This document shows positions 1 to 12,300 of a DNA stretch of 64,000 nt, in pieces (position 1 is the stretch's first letter; each line of letters opens with the position of its first letter). Source of the DNA: Euglena gracilis. Lineage: Eukaryota > Euglenida > Euglenophyceae > Euglenales. The stretch covers positions 46,417,847-46,481,846 of the forward strand of contig CP154954.1 in the NCBI GenBank assembly GCA_039621445.1. Reading direction: 5' to 3'. The position numbers were made by a program, and so were the translations under genes. A model generated the notes under the pieces. It did not search any database, was not told where the DNA came from, and was given only the letters and a program-made list of their open reading frames with translations.

Positions 1-800
1 GATCCGATGCACCAAGAGGGCGGAAGCCTCCGCCTCCTCCTCCGCCCCCCGAGGAAGATTGGGGACAGACTTCAGCATTTGAAACGGAGGCCAAGGATAC
101 CTTTTGAAAACAGACTTCTTTTTAGCACCCCCCCCCCAGGTCACCAATTGGAAAAAATTTTCTGCTTGCTGCCAAAAGCATGAAATGTGTTCCAAAGGTG
201 CTTGGTTTGAGATATCCACAATGTCCTCCCACCAAATCAAGGTTCAAACGGTTCTGCAACACCGATTTTTTGAAAATATCACAAAAAAGGCAATTTTGCT
301 GGAATCCCCCCCAAGGTCCCAATGTGGGGGATGGCAGAGTGGGTGCATGGAGGGGTTTCCCTCTATTTTCGTTGCACAGCCCCAATTTTTTTTGAACTCC
401 AAATTGCCCCCCCCCCCAAAGTGGGTGCTCCCCCTGAGAGTCCCCCTCTAAGGGGTGGGGTGGATGGGTCCGTACCCCCCAGGTCCTAAAAAACCTCTGG
501 TGCCAGGGGTGCAGTTTTTTTGGCAGGGTGTTTCCTATTTGCATGAATAGTGGTACAGAGCTTTGACATGGAAGGGGTTGTGTTTTGGGGCAGGTGGAAC
601 ATGAAAACAATTCGAACCATGTTTTTTTCGGACGGGGCCTAGCTTGGACCATGTATGTGCTGGCACCATAGCAAAACGAGCAGATTTGGTCAAAGCCTGA
701 CACAATAGGCACAACTGTCATTTTGGCCATCCTGATGGGTTTTGCGGCGTTTCTTTTTTTGACGTTCTCCAGCGGCGTTTCTTTTTTTGGGCATCTCCAG
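1..800. other. Intron or upstream non-coding sequence with possible degenerate hAT-like element
   Basis: No convincing coding exon is seen. Position 111 starts CAGACTTCTTTTTAGCACC followed by a C run, and positions 478-499 read as its rough inverted counterpart (CAGAGGTTTTTTAGGACC on the minus strand). The pair could be the ends of a decayed CAG-ended element of about 390 bp, but the flanking 8 bases do not match, so this is weak. Just before the exon at 801 the acceptor region is duplicated: two copies of a T-rich tract ending in CTCCAGCGGC lie about 28 bases apart. Confidence 0.35.
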
Positions 801-1023
801 CGGCAGAAGCCTGTTGACCGACGACGTGCAACCCGACGCTGCCGCGAAGCACCGGAGGCCCAGCCATCGTCACGAGGAGCCGGCGGCTTCCCGCGGAAAG
901 TGGGATGGCCCGGTGTCCTTTGCGGAGGAGCCCGCTGAGTGGGATGACCCTCCACCCCGGGAACGTGCGCCAAGGCCAGCACTCCACCCTGCTGTGTTCT
1001 TGAGACCACCGAATGAGCGTTAG
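801..1023 (+). CDS. 3'-terminal coding exon of an unidentified gene entering from the left
   Basis: A polypyrimidine tract and CTCCAG acceptor end at 800, followed by about 74 codons open to a TAG at 1021-1023. Base and codon composition change sharply to GC-rich at 801, as in the other exons of the window. The peptide is hydrophilic and charged, with the motifs GKWDGPVSFAEEP and AEWDDPPPRERAP, and ends PPNER. It looks disordered and has no domain I recognise. The exon begins with the last base of a split codon or nearby, so upstream exons lie left of the window. No function can be assigned. Confidence 0.55.
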
Positions 1024-1805
1024 TTAGTGAGTAGATTTGTGTGCCTATCATTAATTAGGGGGAGATATTATTTATTTTGGGGTCCGTTGTTGCCCTCCCC
1101 CTTGGTGAGAAAGTGGGACTGCGTGTGCTTGTTTCTGACATTTCTCTTCGTCACTGCCCACATAGCGGATATCTCCCAAAGAATGATCCCTCTGCTGCAT
1201 ACTGGTGAAGACAAACAAAAATGGCAGAAAAATCACCAGGTACATCCAAAAAAGGTACAATGAAAAATTGATGAATTGAGCCTGTATGAATTTCAAAAAT
1301 TGTGGTCATTGCACAAAAAGTTACAAAAAATATTGGCCTGGAGAAATTGGCGAAAGAAATTTTGCAGTCATTTTTTGAGGTTGATAATCTAGCCCAACAT
1401 CCCCCCAACCCCCCCCCCTGGGCTCTGACTTCGGTGTTCAAATCATTATTATTTAGGGGGAAACACTCAAGGGGTAGGATGTTGGTGAAGGTTTGAATTT
1501 CCAATCTTAGCAAAGCCCTCCACACCTTCCTGTTTTTTTTTCTCCCCTTTTCAGGGTGCCGATATACATGTGGACTGAGGAGGATAGAGCTGAACACTGA
1601 AAATACAAAATGCCCAGACATGGAAATTGAAAACGGGCGATATTTCTGCCAAAAACCAGTGGGGACCCCCAGGGAATGATAGCAGCGAATAGCACACAAG
1701 GATCATGTCTTTGGAGTTGGGTCTGGGCTGCACAGGCCTCACACAATGCGCGTTGCAAGGGACCCTTTGGCACCACACCGGCAACCCTCCGTTCCGGCCA
1801 TCACA
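1024..1805. other. Intergenic spacer between the 3' end of gene A and the satellite array
   Basis: AT-leaning, low-coding sequence with short C or T runs. The open frames here (up to 182 codons on the minus strand) lack codon bias and recognisable motifs. No gene, RNA gene or repeat beyond homopolymer runs is visible. Confidence 0.5.
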
Positions 1806-3322
1806 CGGGGAGTGCTGCCCTCAAAACCAGCGGGTCAAAAAAAAGTCCGAAAAAATCGAAAAAATTTCGGACAGCCAACCATGAGTTTTTTTGGCCTCCG
1901 GCCCCAAAAGAGTGTTTTTTTGGTTTGGCCTCCCGCCCGGAAAACAAACTGTTTTTGAGCCGAAAGAGCGTTTTTGTTTTTGCCGCCAAGCCCGGGCGGA
2001 TTGGTCGTCCCAAAGAGCTCAGCTCTACGTCACACCCTGGTCGCTGAGCTCTTATCTCTTTAGAGTAAGAGCGAAGCTTACCACCCCCCCGGTTTGGGAA
2101 AACCCCCCCCCTGCATGACCCCCCCGCCCCCACCCCCGCCGCCCCCCCCCCCTGAGTAGGCAGGGAGTCCCGGATTATCGAATATGAACCAAATTTCCGG
2201 ATCCCCCAAATATGTTAAGGTTAATAGCCTATAGGTTAGGAGACGGTCCCTAGTTTGTCCAGAGCCCTTAGGTGGCCCGCACCTCCGCGCCAGGCCGGAG
2301 ATCTGGCCCGAGCAAAAAAGTTGTCTACCGTTTTTTTTTTAAAGAGAGTTTGTTGGACCGGCAACAGGGGGTCATTTTTGGGGTCAAAAAAATCGAAAAA
2401 TTCAAAATATCTCGAAAACGCCGGGGAGTTGAGAAAAACTAAAGAGTACCTCATTCCACAACTTTGGGACGCCCTATCCACCGGAACTCCCCGCCTAGCC
2501 CGAGATATGGCCGTTTTTCGGTCCAAATGGCCGTTTTGCGCACTTTTCCCACTGTCCGACTTAGCCGTTTTCAGGCCAAAAAGTCGAAAAAAATCGAAAT
2601 TTTTTTTTTCGCCCAAAACCATGTTTTTTTCCCCTCCCGGACCCGGAAAAATTGTTTTTTGAGCTGAACATGAGCCTGTTTCGCCCCGCCAGCACCCCGT
2701 TTTTGTTCGCCAACCCATTTACTTTGGGTCAAAACCGGGTCAAAAAAGTCGAAAAAAATCGAAAAAATTTTTTTTTCGCCCAAAACCATGTTTTTTTTTG
2801 TTTTGGCCTCCCGGACCCGGAAAAAGTGTTTTTGAGCCGAAAATGAGCGTTTTTTCGACCCGCCAAGCGCCCCGTTTTGGTTCGCCAACCCATTGACTTT
2901 GGGTCAAAACGAGTCAAAAAGTCGAAAAAAAATCGAAAAAAATTTTTTTTGCCCAAAACCATGTTTTTTTGGCCTCCCGGACCCGGAAAAAGTGTTTTTG
3001 AGCTGAAAATGAGCGTTTTTCGACCCGCCAGGGCCCCTTTTTGGGCCGCCAACCCATTGATTTTGGGTCAAAACCGGGTCAAAAAAGTCGAAAAATATCG
3101 AAAAAAATTTTTCGCCCAAAACCATGTTTTTGAGCCTCCTGGACCCGGAAAACATGTTTTTGAGCTGAAAATGAGCGTTTTTCGCCGGCCGAGCCGGAAT
3201 GGTCCCCCAAAGAGCTCAGCTCTACGTCACACCCTGGTCGCTGAGCTCTTATCTCTTTAGAGTAAGAGCGAAGCTTACCACCCCCCCGAAACCCCCCCCT
3301 CCCCCCCCCCCCCCCCCCCCCG

Positions 3323-3363
<41 letters not shown>

Positions 3364-6300
3364 TGAGTAGGCTCGGGCCCCCGAGGATTATCGATGTGAT
3401 TGGATTTCGGGACCCGAAAGGTTAATAGCCTATAGGTTAGGAGACGGTCCCTAGTTTGTCCAGAGCCCTTAGGTTGCCCGCAACTCCGCGCCAGGCCGGA
3501 GATCTGGCCCGAGCAAAAAAGTTGTCTACCGTTTTTTTTCCAAAAAAATTTTGTTGGACCGGCAACAGGGGGTCATTTTTGGGGTCAAAAAATCGAAAAA
3601 TTCAAAATATCTCGAAAACGCCGGGGAGTTGAGAAAAACTAAAGAGTAACTCATTCCACAACTTTGGGACGCCCTATCCACCGGTATTCGCAGTTTGGGC
3701 CAACTCCCCGCCTAGCCCGAGATACGGCCGTTTTTCGGTCCAAATGGCCGTTTTGCGCACTTTTCCCACTGTCCGACTTAGCCGTTTTCGGACAAAAAAG
3801 TCGAAAAAAGCGAAAAATTTTTTTTCGCCCAAAACCATGTTTTTTGGCCTCCCGGACCCGGAAAAAGTGTTTTTGAGCTGAAAATGAGCGTTTTTCGACC
3901 CGCCAGCGCCCCGTTTTGGTTCGCCAACCCATTGACTTTGGGTCAAAACCGGGTCAAAAAAGTCGAAAAAAATCGAAAAAAATTTTTTCGCCCAAAACCA
4001 TGTTTTTTGGCCTCCCGGACCCGGAAAAAGTGTTTTTGAGCTGAAAATGAGCGTTTTTCGACCCGCCAGAGCCCCTTTTTGGGCCGCCAACCCATTGATT
4101 TTGGGTCAAAACCGGGTCAAAAAAGTCGAAAAAAATCGAAAAAAAATTTTCGCCCAAAACCATGTTTTTTGGCCTCCCGGACCCGGAAAAAGTGTTTTTG
4201 AGCTGAAAATGAGCGTTTTTCGCCGGCCGAGCCGGAATGGTCCCCCAAAGAGCTCAGCTCTACGTCACACCCTGGTCGCTGAGCTCTTATCTCTTTAGAG
4301 TAAGAGCGAAGCTACCACCCCGGCGGCCCCCCCACCCCACCACCCCCCCCCCCCCCCGCCCCCCCCCCCCCCGCCCCCCCCCCGCCCCCCGCCCCCCCCC
4401 TGAGTAGGCCCGGGCCCCCCGGATTATCGATGTGATTGATTTCGGGACCCGAAAGGTTAATAGCCTATAGGTTAGGAGACGGTCCCTAGTTTGTCCAGAG
4501 CCCTTAGGTTGCCCGCAACTCCGCGCCAGCCGGAGATCTGGCCCGAGCAAAAAAGTTGTCTACCGTTTTTTTTTCCAAAAAAGTTTGTTGGACCGGCAAC
4601 AGGGGTCATTTTTGGGGTCAAAAAATCGAAAAATTCAAAATATCTCGAAAACGCCGGGGAGTTGAGAAAAACTAAAGAGTACCTCATTCCACAACTGCAT
4701 GTTTTTTGGCCTCCCGGACACGGAAAAAGTGTTTTTGAGCCGAAAACGAGAGTTTTTTCGACCCGCCAGCGCCCCGTTTTGGGCCGCCGACCCATTGACT
4801 TTGGGTCAAAACGGGTCCAAAAAGGCGAAAAAACATCGAAAAACTTTTTTTGCCCAAAACCATGTTTTTTGGCCTCCCGGACCCGGAAAAACTGTTTTTG
4901 AGGGGCCAAAAAATGAGCGTTTTGTGACCCCGAGCCGGCCGAGTTTCGGGTCCCCCAAAGAAGCTCAGCTCTACGTATATAGAGGGGCTGTCTTTAGAGT
5001 AAGAGCGAAGCTTACCACCCCCCCCCCCAAACCCCCCCCCCTACCCCCCACCGCCCCCCCCCCCCCCCGCCCCCCGCCCCCCCCCTCCCTGATTAGGTCC
5101 GGGCACACCGGGTTATCGATGTGACCAAATTTCCGGGCCCCCGAGTGAATTAGCCATAGGTTAGGACGGTTTCCCTATTTTTTCTCCGAGCCGTCACGTT
5201 AACCACCCGCAACTCCGCGCCAGGCCGGAGATCTGGCCCGAGCAAAAAAGTTGTCTACCGTTTTTTTTCCAAAAAAATTTTGTTGGACCGGCAACAGGGG
5301 TCATTTTTGGGGTCAAAAAATCGAAAAATTCAAAATATCTCGAAAACGCCGGGGAGTTGAGAAAAACTAAAGAGTACCTCATTCCACAACTTTGGGACGC
5401 CCTATCCACCGGTATTCGCAGTTTGGGCCAACTCCCCGCCTAGCCCGAGATACGGCCGTTTTTCGGTCCAAATGGCCGTTTTGCGCACTTTTCCCACTGT
5501 CCGACTTAGCCGTTTTCGGGCCAAAAAGTCGAAAAAAATCGAAAATTTTTTTTTCGCCCAAAACCATGTTTTTTGGCCTCCCGGACCCGGAAAAAGTGTT
5601 TTTGAGCTGAAAATGAGCGTTTTTCGACCCGCCAGCGCCCCGTTTTGGTTCGCCAACCCATTGACTTTGGGTCAAAACTGGGTCAAAAAAGTCGAAAAAA
5701 ATCGAAAAAAATTTTTCGCCCAAAACCATGTTTTTTGGCCTCCCGGACCCGGAAAACATGTTTTTGAGCTGAAAATGAGCGTTTTTCGACCCGCCAGGCC
5801 CCCGTTTAGGTTCACCGACCCATTGATTTTCGGTCAAAACCGGGTCAAAAAAGTCGAAAAAAATCGAAAATTTTTTTTTCGCCCAAAACCATGTTTTTTG
5901 GCCTCCTGGACCCGGAAAACATGTTTTTGAGCTGAAAATGAGCGTTTTTCGCCGGCCGAGCCGGAATGGTCCCCCAAAGAGCTCAGCTCTACGTCACACC
6001 CTGGTCGCTGAGCTCTTATCTCTTTAGAGTAAGAGCGAAGCTTACCACCCCCCAAACCCCCCCCCCCCCGCCCCCCCCCCCCCGCCCCCCCCCCCCCCCT
6101 GAGTAGGCTGGGCCCGCGGATTATCGATGTGATTTCCGGGACCCCAAAGTAATAGCCTATAGGTTAGGAGACGGTCCCTAGTTTGCCAGAGCCCCCCTTA
6201 CCCGCAACTCCCGCCAGGTCCGGAGATCTGGCCCGAGCAAAAAAGTTGTCTACCGTTTTTTTTTTCCGGGGAAATTGCAGGGGTCATTTTTGGGGTCAAA

Positions 6301-9300
6301 AAATCGAAAAATTCAAAATATCTCGAAAACGCCGGGGAGTTGAGAAAAACTAAAGAACCTCATTTACAACTTTGGGACGCCCTATCGATCGGTATGCGCG
6401 GTTTGGGCCAACTCCCCGCCTAGCCCGAGATACGGCCGTTTTTTTTTGGGCCATGGCCGTTTTGCCATTTCCCCGTCCGAAACCGTAATTTGCGTTTCGG
6501 GCTAGACGAGGAGTTGGAGCCCAAACCAGTCAATCATTAGGTTTTTTGACCGTTTTTTGGGGTTCCCGGGTCTGGTTTTGCGATTTTGGGCCAGTTTTTT
6601 TGGGGACCCCCGCGGGGTTCGAGGCCCGGGCTGGGGTCAAAAATCGAAAAATTCAAAATATCTCGAAAACGCTGCGGAGTTGAAAAAGTGATGGCGACCA
6701 GACGACTTTGGACGCTATCGATCGGTATGCGCGGTTTGGACAACTCCGCCTAGCCCGAGATACGGCCGTTTTGGGGGTTTTGGGCCGTTTTGCCAGGTTT
6801 TGGCCTTTGGGCCCGAAACCGTAAATTGCCGTTCTCGGGCTAGACGGGAGTTGGAAAAAGGGGAAATTATTTTTTTTGACCGTTTTTGGGGTTCCCGGGG
6901 TCTGGTTGTGCGATTTTGGGCCAGTTTTGGGTATTCGGGGCCCCCGCGCGCCGTCACCCTGTCTGGCAGTCGGACCCGAAATTTTGAAAAAATTTTTTTC
7001 GCTCAAAACATTTTTTTTTTCACTTCAGAAAAAAAGTGTTTGAGCGAAAAAAAAATTTTCCGACCCGGACCCCCCCCCCCCCCTCCATGCCCCCCCCCCC
7101 CGGCCCGCCCCCGGTGGACTTAGCCCATTTTTGGGTCAAAAAGTCGAAAAAATCGAAAAAATTTTTTTCGCCCAAAACCATGTTTTTTGGCCTCCCGGAC
7201 CCGAAAAAAGTGTTTTTGAGCCAAAAATGAGCGTTTTTTTTCGACCCGCCAGCGCCCCGTTTTGGGCCACAACCCATTGATGGGTCAAAAAAAAAAAGTC
7301 GAAAAAAAAAAATCTTTCCAAAAAATGTTGTTTGGCCTGAAAAAACATGTTGAGTGAAAAAAGTTTTCGACCCTTTTCAAATTGCGAAAAAAAACTTTTT
7401 GGCGCCAAATTTTTTGGGACAAAAAACGGGTCAAAAAAGCGAAAAAATTCGAAAAAACCGCCCCGCCGGGGGAAAAAAAAGAAAATGAATGAGCGTTTTT
7501 TCACCAACGGAATTAGAGCCACCCTCGAACCTTATCCTCTTTTGGGCCCCCGCCCCCCACCCCCCCCCCCCCCCGTTCCCCCCCCCGCCCCCCCCCCGTT
7601 CCCCCCCGAGCCGCCCCCCCCCCCCCCCGCCCCCCGAGATCTGGCCCACCCGCCGGTGGGGTCGTGACCCCCCCCCCCGTGGAGATTGACCCCCCCGCCC
7701 CCCACCGCCTATTCATTTTTTGGCACAAAAATCGAAAAATTCAATTTTGGGGGGGTTTTAAAACCATTTTACTTTCCGGGACCCGGGCCGTTTTTCGCGA
7801 AAAATTTTGAAAATGTTTTTTTTTTCGATACTCCAAAAAAAAGTGTTTTGAGCTTTTTTTTGGTGCCAAATGACTTTGGTCAAACTGGTCAAAAAGTCGA
7901 AAAAAATCGAAAAAATTTTTTTGCCCAAACCATGTTTTTTGGCCTCCTGGACCCGGAAAAAAAGTGTTTTTGAGGCTGAAAATGAGCATTTTTTCGACCC
8001 GACCCCCCCCAATGCCGGCCCCTGGATGGTTCCCCCCCCCTGGCCGGTGGACTGCCATTTTTCGGGTCAAAAAGTCAAAAAAATTGAAGATTTTTTTCGT
8101 CAAAAACCATGGTGTGTTTTGACCTCCCGGACCTGGAAAATAGCTCTTATCTCTTTAGAGCCTTAAAATGAGCTTTGTTTCAACCACGCCGGCCTCCCGG
8201 CGCCCCAGTTGGATATTTTGGGCTTGCCGAACCCGGGGCAGTTTTGCGCCGTTTTTTGGGGCCCCAGCCGGGGTCGGGTTGTGCGATTTTTTTTGGGGCC
8301 AGTTTTTTTTTTTGGTATTCGGGAGCTCGGGCCCCCCCGCGGATTATCGATGTGACCTGATTCGGGACCCGAAAATTCGCACACCCTGGTCAATGAAGGG
8401 GTGGGTGCGCGCTTATCAAGAGCTCAGCACTATTCAAAATCAAAAACCTGGTAAGGGGGGTCGCTTAGCTCTTATCTCTTTGAGTAAGAGCAAGCTTACC
8501 ACCCTAGCCTATAGGTTAGGAGACGGTCCCTAGTTTGTCCAGAGCCCTTAGGTTGCCCGCAACTCCGCGCCAGGCCGGAGATCTGGCCCGAGCAAAAAAG
8601 TTGTCTACCGTTTTTTTTTTCAAAGAAATTTTGTTGGACCGGCAACAGGGGGTCATTTTGGGGGTCAAAAAATCGAAAAATTCAAAATATCTCGAAAACG
8701 CCGGGGAGTTGAGAAAAAGTAAAGAGTACCTCATTCCTCAACTTTGGGACGCCCTATCCACCGGTATGCGCAGTTTGGGCCAACTCCCCGCCTGGCCCGA
8801 GATATGGCCGTTTTTCGGTCCAAATGGCCGTTTTGTACACTTTTCCCACTGTCCGACTTAGCCGTTTTCGGGCCAAAAAGTCGAAAAAAATCGAAAAAAT
8901 TTTTTTCGCCCAAAACCATGTTTTTTGGCCTCCCGGACCCGGAAAAAGTGTTTTTGAGCTGAAAATGAGCGTTTTTCGACCCGCCAGCGCCCCGTTTTGG
9001 TTCGCCAACCTATTGACTTTGGGTCAAAACCGGGTCAAAAAAGTCGAAAAAAATCGAAAATTTTTTTTCGCCCAAAACCATGTTTTTTGGCCGCCCGGAC
9101 CCGGAAAAAGCGTTTTTGAGCTGAAAATGAGCGTTTTTCGACCCGCCAGGGCCCCGTTTTGGTTCGCCAACCCATTGACTTCGGGTCAAACCCGGGTCAA
9201 AAAAGTCGAAAAAAATCGGAAAAAAAATTTTCGCCCAAAAGGATGTTTTTTGGCCTCCCGGACCGGGAAAACCTGTGTCTGAGCCAAAAATGAGCGTTTT

Positions 9301-12262
9301 TCCCGGGCCGGGGTGGTCTCCCAAAGAGCTCAGCTCTACGTCACACCCTGGTCGCTGAGCTCTTATCTCTTTAGAGTAAGAGCGAAGCTTACCACCGGGC
9401 CCACCCCCCCCCCCCCCCCCCCCCCCCGCCCCCCGCCCCCCCCGCCCCCCCGCCCCCCCCCCCCCCCCCCCCCCGCCCCCCCGCCCCCCCGCCCCCCCCC
9501 CCCCCCTGGGTAGGTCCGGACCCGGATTATCGATGTGACTGATTTCGGGCCCCCAAAGTGAATAGCCTATAGGTTAGGAGACGTCCCTAGTTTGTCCAGA
9601 GCCCTTCGGTTACCCGCAACTCCCGCCAGCCGGAGATATGGCCCGAGCAAAAAAGTTGTCTACCGTTTTTTTTTTTGGGGAAATTTCAGGGTAATTTTGG
9701 GGTCAAAAAATCGAAAAATTCAAAATATCTCGAAAAAGCCGCGGGAGAGAAAAAAAAGTACGTCGTTCCACAACTTTGGGACGCCCGATCGATCGGTATG
9801 CGCGGTTTGGGCCAACTCCCCGCCCAGCCCGAGATACGGCCGTTTTGGGGTTTTGGGCCAGTTTGGCCAGTTTTGGCCGTTTCGGGCCCGTTCGGGGCCC
9901 GAAACCGTAAATTGGCCGTATCTCGGGCTACACGGGGAGTTGCAGCCCAAACCAGGAGGTCAATCATTAGGTTTAGGGGGGGGTTTTGACCGTTTTTTGG
10001 GGTTCCCGGGGTCTGGTTGTGCCATTTTGGGCCATTTTTGGGTATTCGGGGACCCCTGTGGGGGTTCGACGGCCGCCGGGCTGGGGTCCAAAAATTGAAA
10101 ATTTCAAAATATCTCGAAAACGCTGCGGAGTTGAGGAAAAGTGATGGCGACCTTATTTGACGACCTTGGAACGCCCTATCGATCGGTATGCGCGATTTGG
10201 GACAACTCCTTGCCTAGCCCGAGATACGGCCATTTTGGGGGTTTTGGCCCCGTTTTGCCAGTTCTAGCCATTTCGGGGCCCGAAACCGTAAATTGGCTGT
10301 ATCTCGGGCTAGACGGGGAGTTGGGACCCAAACTGGGGGTCAAACATTACGTTTAGGGGGGGGTTTTGACCGTTTTTTGGGGTTCCCGGGGTCTGGTTGT
10401 GCGATTTTGGCCAGTTTTGGGTATTCGGGGACCCCATCGCGCGCCGTCAGGGCGGCTGGGCGAGGGGGGGTCGGGTGGCAGGTCGGGGCCCAAAATTTTG
10501 AAAATTTTTTTTTCGCTCAAAAACACTTTTTTTCACTTCAGAACATCAAAAAAAGTGTTTTTGAGCGAAAAAAAAATTTCCGACCCGGACCCCCCCATGC
10601 CCCCCCCCCTGGATGCCCCCCTGGCCGGTGGACTTAGCCTTTTTTGGGTCAAAAAGTCAAAAAAATTCAAAAAAAAATTTTTTGCCCGAAACGATGTTTT
10701 TTGACCTCCCGGACCCGAAAAAAGTGTTTTCGAGCCAAAAATGAGCGTTTTTCGACCCGCCAGCGCCCCGTTTTGGGCCGCCGACCCATTGACTTTGGGT
10801 CAAAACCGGGTGAAAAAAGTCGAAAAAAAATCGAGAAATTTTTTTTTGCCCGAAACGATGTTTTTTGGCCTCCTGGACCCAGAAAAACTGTTTTGGAGCC
10901 AAAAATGAGCATTTTTCGACCCGCCAGCGCCCCGTTTTGGGCCGCCGACCCATTGACTTTGGGTCAAAACCGGGTCAAAAAAGTCGAAAAAAATCGGAAA
11001 ATTTTTTTTGCCCCAAAACGATGTTTTTTGGCCTCCCGGACCCAAAACAACTGTTTTGAGCCAGCAAAGGAGCGTTTTTTTCTTGTTTTTTTCCCGGCCG
11101 GGCTGTGGGTGGTCTCCCCAAGAGTCTAAGTCACTACGGGTCAACCCTGGTCGCTGAGCTCTTATTTCTTTAGAGTAAGAGCGAAGCTTACCACCCCCCC
11201 CGAAACCCCCCCCTGACCCCCCCCCGCCCCCCCGCCCCCCCCGCCCCCCCCCCCCCCCCCCCGCCCCCCGCCCCCCCCCCCCCCTGAGTAGGCTCGGGCC
11301 CCCGCGGATTATCGATGTGACCTGATTTCGGGACCCGAAAGGTTAATAGCCTATAGGTTAGGAGACGGTCCCTAGTTTGTCCAGAGCCCTTAGGTTGCCC
11401 GCAACTCCGCGCCAGGCCGGAGATCTGGCCCGAGCAAAAAAGTTGTCTACCGTTTTTTTTTCCAAAAAAAGTTTGTTGGACCGGCAACAGGGGGTCATTT
11501 TTGGGGTCAAAAAATCGAAAAATTCAAAATATCTCGAAAACGCCGGGGAGTTGAGAAAAACTAAAGAGTACCTCATTCCACAACTTTGGGACGCCCTATC
11601 CACCGGTATTCGCAGTTTGGACCAACTCCCCTCCTAGCCCGAGATACAGCCGTTTTCCGTTCACATGGCCGTTTTGCGCACTTTTCCCACTGTCCGACTT
11701 AGCCGTTTTCGGGCCAAAAAGTCAAAAAAAATCGAAAATTTTTTTTTCGCCCAAAACCATGTTTTTTGGCCTCCCGGACCCGGAAAAAGTGTTTTTGAGC
11801 TGAAAATGAGCGTTTTTCGACCCGCCAGCGCCCCGTTTTGGTTCGCCAACCCATTGACTTTGGGTCAAAACTGGGTCAAAAAAGTCGAAAAAAATCGAAA
11901 AAAATTTTTTCGCCCAAAACCATGTTTTTTGGCCTCCCGGACCCGGAAAAAGCGTTTTTGAGCTGAAAATGAGCGTTTTTCGACCCGCCAGGGCCCCTTT
12001 TTGGGCCGCCAACCCATTGATTTTGGGTCAAAACCGGGTCAAAAAAGTCGAAAAATATCGAAAAAAATTTTTCGCCCAAAACCATGTTTTTGAGCCTCCT
12101 GGACCCGGAAAACATGTTTTTGAGCTGAAAATGAGCGTTTTTCGCCGGCCGAGCCGGAATGGTCCCCCAAAGAGCTCAGCTCTACGTCACACCCTGGTCG
12201 CTGAGCTCTTATCTCTTTAGAGTAAGAGCGAAGCTTACCACCCCCCCCCCGAAACCCCCCCG

Positions 12263-12300
<38 letters not shown>

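Noticed and set aside
122-1051. 309-codon minus-strand frame
   Set aside because: It overlaps the + strand exon at 801-1023 antisense, and the remainder crosses C runs with no codon bias.
7489-7689. Proline-rich proteins encoded by C tracts (also at 9,313, 12,159 and others)
   Set aside because: Frames run through the pure C tracts at unit boundaries and have no start context or codon bias.
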